From assembly GCA_030836965.1 (NCBI GenBank), contig JAUPLM010000173.1:1-5567 (forward strand): a DNA stretch of 5,567 nucleotides. The letters are read 5' to 3'. Of the stretch, positions 1 to 5,299 are shown in pieces. A program made the translations under genes and the position numbers. The stretch comes from Thermodesulfobacteriota bacterium. GTDB lineage: Bacteria; Desulfobacterota; Desulfobacteria; Desulfobacterales; RPRI01. Below the pieces are notes generated by a model. That model did not search any database, had not been told where the DNA came from, and saw only the letters and a list, made by a program, of their open reading frames with translations. Position 1 is the first letter of the stretch; each line of letters begins with the position of its first letter.

Positions 1-116
1 ACAAGTACCGTGTCTTCGCTTTTGATTATAAGAGTCAGCGAAAGATATGTACTTGCTCCGAACACGGCAATGAATATTAATACCAGCGCAGATAATTTTG
101 CAATTTTTGAGATCAC
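1..116 (-). CDS. Probable PASTA-domain membrane-anchored protein, N-terminus only (partial)
   Basis: Only the first 38 codons are present; the gene runs off the left edge. The start is a GTG at 116-114 whose last bases form the rsmB TGA (GTGA, 4-base overlap), implying translational coupling. I see no upstream ATG in this frame before a stop. The visible peptide has a short basic head (MISKIAK), one hydrophobic helix at about residues 8-31 (ALVLIFIAVFGAS, then LTLII), and then KSEDTVLV, so it is probably a single-pass protein or an uncleaved signal anchor. From memory, Desulfobacterota genomes often carry, just after rsmB, a small protein with this type of anchor followed directly by PASTA repeats starting VPDLxG. 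The PASTA domain itself lies outside the window, so the family call is inference. PASTA domains in other proteins bind peptidoglycan or beta-lactam-like ligands; no role can be assigned here. Confidence 0.6.
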   Translation of the reverse strand, partial: MISKIAKLSALVLIFIAVFGASTYLSLTLIIKSEDTVL

Positions 117-1468
117 TTTATCCGTTTTAAGCGAACTGAAAAGAAACCATCCATATTATTGATATGCGGGTAAGTTTTAATAAACCCTCTCTCGTTTAAA
201 AGAACGCCGATGCTCTCAGGCAGATAAGACATGTCGTTGTCAATACCAAAATCCGGGTGCTTAATCAAAAATTCTTTTATAACCTCTTCGTTCTCTTCAG
301 TTTCTGTGCTGCATACGGCATATACTATTACTCCTGAAGGTTTTAACAGGTCCGCAAGATTATGAAGAAAAAGAAGCTGCTTTTTTTTGCATTGCACCAG
401 TTTTTTTTCCTGCAGTTTCCATTTTACGTCGGGGTTTCTGCGTATAACACCCATGTTCGAACAGGGGGCATCCAGGAGGATTTTGTCGAAAAATCCGTAA
501 CCTGTTTTTAATATTTGCGGCTTTCCGATATTATCTTTTACACCTGTGACATTTGTTATGCCAAGCCTCTCCATTTCACGGTTCAGTCTATCCAGTTTAT
601 CATTATCTAGATCAACTGCCGTTATATTGCCGCTGTTTTTCATCAGTTGACCAATATGTCCTGTCTTGCCCCCAAGCCCGGCGCACGCATCCAGAACCGA
701 ATCTCCAGGCCTGGGATCGAGGAGCAGAGTTATGATCTGGGCTGCTTCATCCTGTACCTGGAAGCAGCCGTTTTTGAATTCCGCCATCTCTTGAATGCTC
801 TTTTCCGGGTTTGAGAAAGAAATTCCAAATGGAGAATGAACGGTCGGCCCGATATTCCTTACATCCGGTTTCATGCGATTGATCAGTTCCCCGCGGTTTG
901 TTTTCAGTGAGTTAACCCTTATAGTAATCGGGGGAATTTCATTAATGGCGTCACACAGCTCGATTGTACGGTTTATTCCGAGAAATCCCATCCATCTTTT
1001 TACAATCCATTCCGGAAACGACCTGGTGACCGAAACGGCATATTCCGGTTTTTCCGCGATATCAGGATAAGGAAGTGCCTGATGCTCCCTTGACGCTTTC
1101 CGCAATATGGCGTTTACATATCCAGCGCCGCGTTCACCACCCGAATGCTTTGCCATCTCGACGGAAGTGTTTACTGCTGCAGATACGGGTATTCTGTTTA
1201 AATAAATTATCTGAAAAAGGCCGATGCGCAGAATATTTATAATTTCAGGTTTTGTCTTTTTTATGTTCATTCTGGAAAGATGACTTATTATCCAGTCGAG
1301 TCTTCCTCTCCACCTGAGAACACCGAATACAATCGCGTTGAAAAGGGATCTTTCCCGTTTCGGAAGAAGATGATCCTTATGAAATTCCTCCAGAAGAGTA
1401 TCGAGAGTTTTTTCGCTCTTTTCGAGCTTGTTTAAGATGTCAAACGCAAGACTTCGGGCGTCGTTCAT
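113..1468 (-). CDS. rsmB: 16S rRNA (cytosine(967)-C(5))-methyltransferase RsmB
   Basis: RsmB uses S-adenosylmethionine to methylate C5 of C967 in 16S rRNA during small-subunit assembly in the cytoplasm. The 451-residue product is close to the usual 430-450. It has an N-terminal NusB-like RNA-binding domain (about 1-130, including AAVNTSVEMAKH at 97-108 and GAGYVNAILRK at 114-124), a linker/RNA-binding section (about 145-245) and a Rossmann methyltransferase domain (about 245-451). Seen directly: SAM motif I VLDACAGLGGKT (258-269), acidic strand end AVDLD (284-288), motif IV DAPCS with Cys336, and motif VI VYAVCS with Cys386. By family knowledge the motif VI cysteine is the nucleophile and the motif IV cysteine aids product release. 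The C-terminus PHINNMDGFFSVRLKR is typical. Motif I has GL where many homologues have AP. The ATG at 1468 has a modest AAAGG about 11 bases upstream. It lies 70 bases after fmt and overlaps the next gene by 4 bases. Confidence 0.95.
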   Translation of the reverse strand: MNDARSLAFDILNKLEKSEKTLDTLLEEFHKDHLLPKRERSLFNAIVFGVLRWRGRLDWIISHLSRMNIKKTKPEIINILRIGLFQIIYLNRIPVSAAVNTSVEMAKHSGGERGAGYVNAILRKASREHQALPYPDIAEKPEYAVSVTRSFPEWIVKRWMGFLGINRTIELCDAINEIPPITIRVNSLKTNRGELINRMKPDVRNIGPTVHSPFGISFSNPEKSIQEMAEFKNGCFQVQDEAAQIITLLLDPRPGDSVLDACAGLGGKTGHIGQLMKNSGNITAVDLDNDKLDRLNREMERLGITNVTGVKDNIGKPQILKTGYGFFDKILLDAPCSNMGVIRRNPDVKWKLQEKKLVQCKKKQLLFLHNLADLLKPSGVIVYAVCSTETEENEEVIKEFLIKHPDFGIDNDMSYLPESIGVLLNERGFIKTYPHINNMDGFFSVRLKRIK

Positions 1469-1491
1469 GGGGAATTAAGCCTTTAGGTTCT

Positions 1492-1511
1492 TCTCCCGAT
1501 TACCCGGGAGA
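1492..1511 (-). other. Perfect 7-bp hairpin in the fmt-rsmB gap
   Basis: TCTCCCG (1492-1498) and CGGGAGA (1505-1511) are exact inverted repeats with a 6-base loop. The hairpin lies mid-way in the 70-base gap, after fmt and upstream of the probable rsmB ribosome-binding site. In the direction of transcription it is followed by AGAACC, not a T run, so it is not a classical intrinsic terminator. It could be an mRNA-stability or processing element, or chance. Stem and loop are seen in the sequence; any function is inference. Confidence 0.4.
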
Positions 1512-1538
1512 TTTGAAGATGGTCCAAATATTTAATCA

Positions 1539-2480
1539 TCAGCCCAAAACTGTTCCGGGAGAAATATTGCTTCCGCTCAGATAATCTTTTATATAAAGCC
1601 GCTTCCCGGATTCCTGCTGTATTTCTTTTACTGATAAAAGATATTTTCCGGTTGCGACATGCAATACATCCCGTGCTTCACCGGTAACTGTGCCGGGAGC
1701 TTCTTTTGAATCGCTGAAAACCACATCGGAAGCAAATATTTTCAGACGCTTCTTTCCGATAAATGTGAATGCGCCCGGCCACGGTGTCATGCCGCGGATA
1801 AATGCTTCAGTCTCTTCGGCGGGTTTTGACCAGTCTATGAGACCGTCTTTTTTCTTAAGCATAGGAGCGTATGTGGCAAGGGAATTTTCCTGGGGTACGG
1901 GCTTTATGCTGTTTTTGCTCATATCCGACAAAGTCTGTATCAGCAGATCTCCTGCTATCCGGGAGAGACGGTCGTGCAGCGAAGAGGATGTTTCTTTGGA
2001 GGAGATTTCGGTTTTGGCAGACAGCAGGATATTGCCGGTATCGAGACCTTCATCCATCAGCATGGCGGTAACGCCGGTCTCATGTTCCATGTTTATAATG
2101 GCCCATTGAATAGGCGCCGGACCACGGTATTTCGGAAGAAGGGAAGCATGAAGGTTGATAGCGCAATCCTTTGGAATCGAGAGGATCTTTTTAGGCAGAA
2201 TATGACCGAAAGCGATCACTACAAATATATCAGGATAAAGAGAGGCGGCTTTTTCATAAAATTCGGAACTCCTGACCGACGATGGCTGGAGAATCTCATA
2301 TCCCAGTTTTAAAGCGGCCTCTTTAACCGGAGAGAAGTACACCTTCTGACCTCTTCCTTTCGGACGATCCGGCTGCGTTACGACAAGAACAACCTCATGA
2401 CCGGTATCATGCAGGGCTTTCAAAGACGGCACCGCAAAGTCCGGCGTACCCATAAATATGATTCTTTTTTTATTTATCAT
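1539..2480 (-). CDS. fmt: Methionyl-tRNA formyltransferase
   Basis: Fmt transfers a formyl group from 10-formyltetrahydrofolate to Met-tRNAi, making the initiator for bacterial translation. Numbering here counts from the GTG at 2483. The N-terminal Rossmann catalytic domain opens with RIIFMGTPDFAVPSL and carries QPDRPKGRGQ (37-46). The hallmark INLHASLLPKYRGPAPIQWA includes Asn110 and His112, and MDEGLDTGNIL supplies Asp148; these match the Asn-His-Asp catalytic set of the E. coli enzyme. The C-terminal OB-like tRNA-binding domain starts near 210 (KKKDGLIDW). The length of 313-314 residues is normal. Two starts sit side by side, GTG at 2483 and ATG at 2480, both inside the end of def; I list the ATG because it is the stronger codon. 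Neither has a well-spaced Shine-Dalgarno (an AAGG lies only one base before the ATG), so coupling to def termination is likely. The gene ends in tandem TGA TGA (1536-1541). Confidence 0.96.
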   Translation of the reverse strand: MINKKRIIFMGTPDFAVPSLKALHDTGHEVVLVVTQPDRPKGRGQKVYFSPVKEAALKLGYEILQPSSVRSSEFYEKAASLYPDIFVVIAFGHILPKKILSIPKDCAINLHASLLPKYRGPAPIQWAIINMEHETGVTAMLMDEGLDTGNILLSAKTEISSKETSSSLHDRLSRIAGDLLIQTLSDMSKNSIKPVPQENSLATYAPMLKKKDGLIDWSKPAEETEAFIRGMTPWPGAFTFIGKKRLKIFASDVVFSDSKEAPGTVTGEARDVLHVATGKYLLSVKEIQQESGKRLYIKDYLSGSNISPGTVLG

Positions 2481-2988
2481 CACCTTGCTTCAGCTGTTTT
2501 TTGATGCGCCTTTTATAGAGTTCACGCTTTAAAGCGCTGATCCGGTCAATAAACAATATACCGTTTACATGATCTATTTCATGCTGCAGAACAATTGCAA
2601 GATATTCTTCCGCTTCTATCTTTAACGGTTTTCCCTCTCTGTCGAGCGCTTCAACGATCAGGGATGCCGACCTTATTACGTCAGATCTGAAGTCCGGTAC
2701 GCTCAGGCAGCCTTCATTTTCGGAAACAATTTCTCCGCCGGCTTCAATTATTTTAGGATTCAAAAGAACAGTCAGTGATTTCGGGTTTTCACCGGAAGAA
2801 GGATCAAAAACGATTATGCTTTTGTTGCATCCTATCTGGGTTGATGCAAGGCCGACTCCCGGAGCGTTGTACATAGTCTCGATCATGTCATCTATCGTTT
2901 TATTAAGAGCGTCATCAATATTTACAACCGGTTTCGCTTTTTTCGTCAGGAATATATCCGGGTATGTAAGTATATCGAGCAGAGCCAT
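2470..2988 (-). CDS. def: Peptide deformylase
   Basis: Def removes the N-formyl group from the first methionine of nascent proteins, undoing the modification installed by the neighbouring fmt product. All three family motifs are present in the 172-residue product: GVGLASTQIG (44-53; Ser where the second Ala is common), EGCLSVP (92-98) with metal ligand Cys94, and HEIDH (136-140) with ligands His136 and His140 and catalytic Glu137. The metal is usually Fe2+ in this family. The N-terminus ALLDILTYPDIFLTKKA and the basic C-terminal tail (KRELYKRRIKKQLKQ) are typical of proteobacterial type I enzymes. The ATG at 2988 has a strong AGGAG 7 bases upstream. The gene starts 2 bases after the membrane-protein gene stops, and its last 11-14 bases overlap the fmt start, so it is firmly within the operon. 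Confidence 0.97.
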   Translation of the reverse strand: MALLDILTYPDIFLTKKAKPVVNIDDALNKTIDDMIETMYNAPGVGLASTQIGCNKSIIVFDPSSGENPKSLTVLLNPKIIEAGGEIVSENEGCLSVPDFRSDVIRSASLIVEALDREGKPLKIEAEEYLAIVLQHEIDHVNGILFIDRISALKRELYKRRIKKQLKQGDDK

Positions 2989-2990
2989 AA

Positions 2991-4076
2991 TTAAACTCCT
3001 TCTTTTACTTTTTCGTCTGAATTGCCTGTATATCCGATGCTTACCCCGGTTATCATTGCTGAAACAAGACCGGCTATGATTACAGGAACCATTTGTATCA
3101 AATGATTTATCAGGGTATAGCCAGCGGCATCCTTTGCGGAAACTCCGAAAAGAGACATTGCAAAAATACCGCCCGCTTCCCAGAGACCCCAGTATCCGGG
3201 GGCGGAAGGAAGAACTATAAAGAAGCAGACAATAATCATAACCGCCGTAAGTTCAGTGAATGAAAGACCGATTCCAGGACAGCCGAGGGAAAGAAGGTAA
3301 TATGAAAGAGCGGTAAGGACCCAGACTGCCATGGTGTAGCAGGCGCATAGCAGTATTGTCCGGGGTCGTTTTATAAGTAAAAAACCGTTTGAAAAATTTT
3401 CCAGGACGCGCAGCGCCGGAAGGGAAATTGTATTTTCAATCTTCTTTTTTAAAGGCGGACCGGCGAAGAAGAAGATAAGAGGCAGTTTAATGATAATAAA
3501 ACCCATGAATTTTCTGGTTTTACCAAAAAAAAGCAGGAAACTACCCGCGGCAAGTATTCCGCCCGTTACGGCGAGATTTTTACCGGCAGATGAAAGATCC
3601 GCGCTGTTTAACCGGTAGCCTCCGAAATCAACAGCAAGATCAGGATCAATCTTTATACCAGCTATTATGATTATGAAAAGAATGGAAAGTAAGACGATGT
3701 CGAATATCCGTTCAACGGCAACAGTGGCTATACCGGTCGAAAAAGGAACTTTTTCTTTTTTCATCAGGATGGCCGGCCTTGCCGCTTCTCCGATCCTTCC
3801 AGGGAGTATGCAGTTTAACATAAATCCTGTCATGAGTGGATGAAATGCCTGTGTAAAGCTTATTTTCCGGACAGGTTCAAGTATTGACTGCCATCTCAGC
3901 GCTCTCATGATAAACGATGAAAGGCTTACAGCGGCAGCTGGGATTATCCAGAAATAGTTTATGGAAGAAATGTAAACCGAGATTTCATCAAGGGGAATGT
4001 TTCTGAAGGCAAAGTATAATGCTGCAACAGAGATTGCGGTCCCGATGAAAAAGGAAATGGCTGTGTTTCTGTTCAT
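2991..4076 (-). CDS. Lysylphosphatidylglycerol synthase TM-region / flippase-like integral membrane protein
   Basis: This 361-residue polytopic inner-membrane protein fits the LPG_synthase_TM (UPF0104/YbhN/AglD-like) family. Hydrophobic helices are visible near 5-25, 40-58, 117-140, 168-186, 192-206, 240-264, 272-292 and 322-346, plus less clear ones near 76-92 and 300-312. Family signatures seen: RALRWQSIL (58-66), NCILPGRIGEAARPAIL (88-104), AVERIFDIVLL (120-130) and LPSAPGYWGLWEAGG (289-303). There is no C-terminal DUF2156 aminoacyl-transfer domain, so this is not a complete MprF-type lysyl-PG synthase. Stand-alone members are thought to move or handle lipids or lipid-linked molecules, but the substrate cannot be read here. 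The start ATG lies 14 bases after ribF with only an A-rich GAAAAAAAGA upstream, so initiation may depend on coupling. The TAA lies 2 bases before def. The family call is firm, the function is open. Confidence 0.85.
   Translation of the reverse strand: MNRNTAISFFIGTAISVAALYFAFRNIPLDEISVYISSINYFWIIPAAAVSLSSFIMRALRWQSILEPVRKISFTQAFHPLMTGFMLNCILPGRIGEAARPAILMKKEKVPFSTGIATVAVERIFDIVLLSILFIIIIAGIKIDPDLAVDFGGYRLNSADLSSAGKNLAVTGGILAAGSFLLFFGKTRKFMGFIIIKLPLIFFFAGPPLKKKIENTISLPALRVLENFSNGFLLIKRPRTILLCACYTMAVWVLTALSYYLLSLGCPGIGLSFTELTAVMIIVCFFIVLPSAPGYWGLWEAGGIFAMSLFGVSAKDAAGYTLINHLIQMVPVIIAGLVSAMITGVSIGYTGNSDEKVKEGV
2996..3000 (-). promoter_or_regulatory. Ribosome-binding site of def, embedded in the upstream gene
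   Basis: On the minus strand AGGAG lies 7 bases before the def ATG and is formed by the last codons (Glu-Gly-Val) of the membrane-protein gene, whose TAA is 2 bases before the def start. Ribosomes finishing the upstream gene will clear this site, which suggests coupled translation. It is the clearest Shine-Dalgarno in the window and fixes the def start. Confidence 0.8.
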
Positions 4077-4090
4077 TATCTTTTTTTCAG

Positions 4091-5026
4091 TTACGTAGAC
4101 AATATCCTTCGCGCCTCATCAATATCTTTCTTTATCTGTCCGGAAAGCTCGCCGATATCTGCAAATTTCAGTTCATCCCTGATCCTTTTGATGAAATTTA
4201 CCCTGATATTACGGCCGTATATGTTTTCGTTAAAATCAAGAAGATGAACTTCAACAGTAAAAATATTATCCTCAAATGTCGGGCTGTACCCGATGTTCGC
4301 TACACCCTTGTATCTGGATTTCATGAATTCGACGGTTACCGCATATACTCCTGTTTTGGGACAAAGTTCGTCATGCAGTTTTATATTAGCAGTAGGAAAT
4401 CCAAGAAGTCTGCCTCCTCTGTTACGGCCGGTCATGACCGTTCCCCCTATCTGATAATAACGGCCAAGGAGCTGCTGCGCTTCGTCAACTTTGCCGGCTG
4501 TAACCAGCTCGCGTATTTTTGTGCTGCTGATACGGCCCTCAATATTGTTTGAAATCGGTATCCAGTCGGCTACTATTACTTCAAAGTCATATTCCTTTGC
4601 GCATTGCTTTAAAAATTCGAGATTTCCTTCACGGTCTTTTCCGAAAGTGTAATCTTTTCCGACTACAATCGCTTTCATCCCGATTCTTTTGACAAGAAGA
4701 TCCCTTACAAAATCTATCGCCGGTATTGCTGCAAAATCAAGGGTGAAAGGAACGCAGATTAAAATGTCGATACCTGTTTTTTCAATAAGTTCCGTTTTCT
4801 GTTCGTGTACTGTAATCAGCGGCGGATTACCGTTTTTTTTTAACACTCTCACAGGATGAGGGTTAAATGTCATGGCTATCGAAGTTCCGTTTATAGCCTC
4901 CGCCTTTTCGATAACTTCATGGAAAAGAGCCTGATGTCCTATATGAACACCGTCAAAATTTCCTATCGTTATTACCGCTTTATCAAATGGTTTTGTAATT
5001 AATTCAAGGTTGTCTATATGTTTCAT
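4091..5026 (-). CDS. ribF: Bifunctional riboflavin kinase / FAD synthetase
   Basis: RibF phosphorylates riboflavin to FMN and adenylates FMN to FAD in the cytoplasm. The 311-residue product has the normal length and both domains. The N-terminal adenylyltransferase domain (about 1-180) shows ITIGNFDGVHIGH (19-31, the nucleotidyltransferase HxGH motif), MTFNPHP (52-58), VVGKDYTFGKDREG (121-134) and ISSTKIR (166-172). The C-terminal flavokinase domain (about 186-311) shows GGRLLGFPTANI (204-215) with the PTAN kinase motif, TGVYAVTV (225-232), GVANIGYSPTF (241-251) and VEVHLLDF (258-265). It is the first gene of the leftward run. The ATG at 5026 is preceded by a weak GGA 9 bases upstream in an AT-rich leader. 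A run of nine A on the coding strand (4833-4841) spans codons 62-65. The next gene starts 14 bases after the stop. Confidence 0.97.
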   Translation of the reverse strand: MKHIDNLELITKPFDKAVITIGNFDGVHIGHQALFHEVIEKAEAINGTSIAMTFNPHPVRVLKKNGNPPLITVHEQKTELIEKTGIDILICVPFTLDFAAIPAIDFVRDLLVKRIGMKAIVVGKDYTFGKDREGNLEFLKQCAKEYDFEVIVADWIPISNNIEGRISSTKIRELVTAGKVDEAQQLLGRYYQIGGTVMTGRNRGGRLLGFPTANIKLHDELCPKTGVYAVTVEFMKSRYKGVANIGYSPTFEDNIFTVEVHLLDFNENIYGRNIRVNFIKRIRDELKFADIGELSGQIKKDIDEARRILST

Positions 5027-5045
5027 TATTTAATTTCCGGGAGCA

Positions 5046-5077
5046 AATATAATACGCTTGACAAAATATTAAAAAAA
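5046..5077 (-). promoter_or_regulatory. Possible weak promoter for the ribF-led operon
   Basis: A promoter is expected between the tRNA gene and ribF because the genes diverge. On the minus strand TATTAT (5054-5049), overlapping TATATT (5051-5046), resembles a -10 box and would give a leader of roughly 16 bases. The -35 position 17 bases further upstream is only a T run (5072-5077), so the call is tentative. The A/T tract may help as an UP-like element. Confidence 0.25.
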
Positions 5078-5087
5078 ATTTAACTAT
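5058..5087 (+). promoter_or_regulatory. Probable promoter of tRNA-Leu
   Basis: A consensus -35 hexamer TTGACA (5058-5063) is followed 17-18 bases later by TAACTAT (5081-5087), a poor -10 box. Transcription would start near 5093-5096, about 30 bases before the mature tRNA 5' end, which suits a short leader trimmed by RNase P. The -35 match and the position are the support; the weak -10 limits confidence. Confidence 0.45.
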
Positions 5088-5123
5088 CCTAACTCCAAAT
5101 TTTAAGCAATCTTTTATTTGCGT

Positions 5124-5210
5124 GCCGAAGTGGCGGAACTGGTAGACGCGCTAGGTTCAGGGTCTAGTGGAGAGTTCTCCATCGGGGTTCAAGTCCCCGC
5201 TTCGGCACCA
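5124..5210 (+). tRNA. tRNA-Leu (anticodon CAG)
   Basis: The cloverleaf folds completely. The acceptor stem GCCGAAG (5124-5130) pairs with CTTCGGC (5200-5206), followed by discriminator A (5207) and an encoded CCA (5208-5210). The D arm holds GCGGAACTGGTAGACGC (5133-5149). The anticodon stem CTAGG/TCTAG (5151-5155 with 5163-5167, one G-U pair) encloses the loop TTCAGGG, giving anticodon CAG at 5158-5160, which reads CUG. The long class II variable arm (stem GGAG/CTCC, 5169-5172 with 5177-5180) is diagnostic of Leu/Ser-type tRNAs, and the T arm CGGGG-TTCAAGT-CCCCG (5183-5199) is intact. The mature form with CCA is 87 nt. It stands alone, diverges from ribF and converges on the metallo-hydrolase gene. 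Confidence 0.97.
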
Positions 5211-5299
5211 CATATTATAAGCATGATAATTTCAGGTTCAACATCCGCATAATATTCCGTATTTTTTCTTCAGGAAGGATTGTAACCACGGTTTTATAA
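5211..5299. other. Convergent spacer between tRNA-Leu and the metallo-hydrolase gene
   Basis: This 89-base AT-rich spacer separates two genes that point at each other. A T6 run lies at 5262-5267 on the plus strand, about 50 bases after the tRNA, but I see no stable GC stem before it. An ATTAT/ATAAT inverted repeat (5214-5218, 5226-5230) is AT-only and lacks a T tail. No intrinsic terminator can be supported on either strand. Confidence 0.5.

Noticed and set aside
553..1070. Plus-strand open frames opposite rsmB (60 and 65 codons)
   Set aside because: They lie antisense to conserved RsmB sequence and have no domain, so they are chance frames.
1690..2312. Plus-strand open frames opposite fmt (up to 139 codons)
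   Set aside because: They are antisense shadows of a gene with complete catalytic motifs, overlap one another in different frames and show no recognisable domain.
2816..3079. Plus-strand 87-codon frame across the def/membrane-protein junction
   Set aside because: Its hydrophobic look comes from the antisense of conserved genes on the minus strand, and it spans the def start and ribosome-binding site.
4244..4552. Plus-strand 102-codon frame opposite ribF
   Set aside because: It is antisense to the conserved flavokinase domain and has no recognisable motif.
5215..5299. Another minus-strand frame past the metallo-hydrolase stop that stays open to a TAA at 5217-5215 (KTVVTILPEEKIRNIM...), suggesting a frameshifted C-terminus
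   Set aside because: The hydrolase already ends at a typical-looking VSFAHMVRSAMEE tail, and about 27 open codons need no explanation. An alignment with homologues extending past this point would be needed to revive it.
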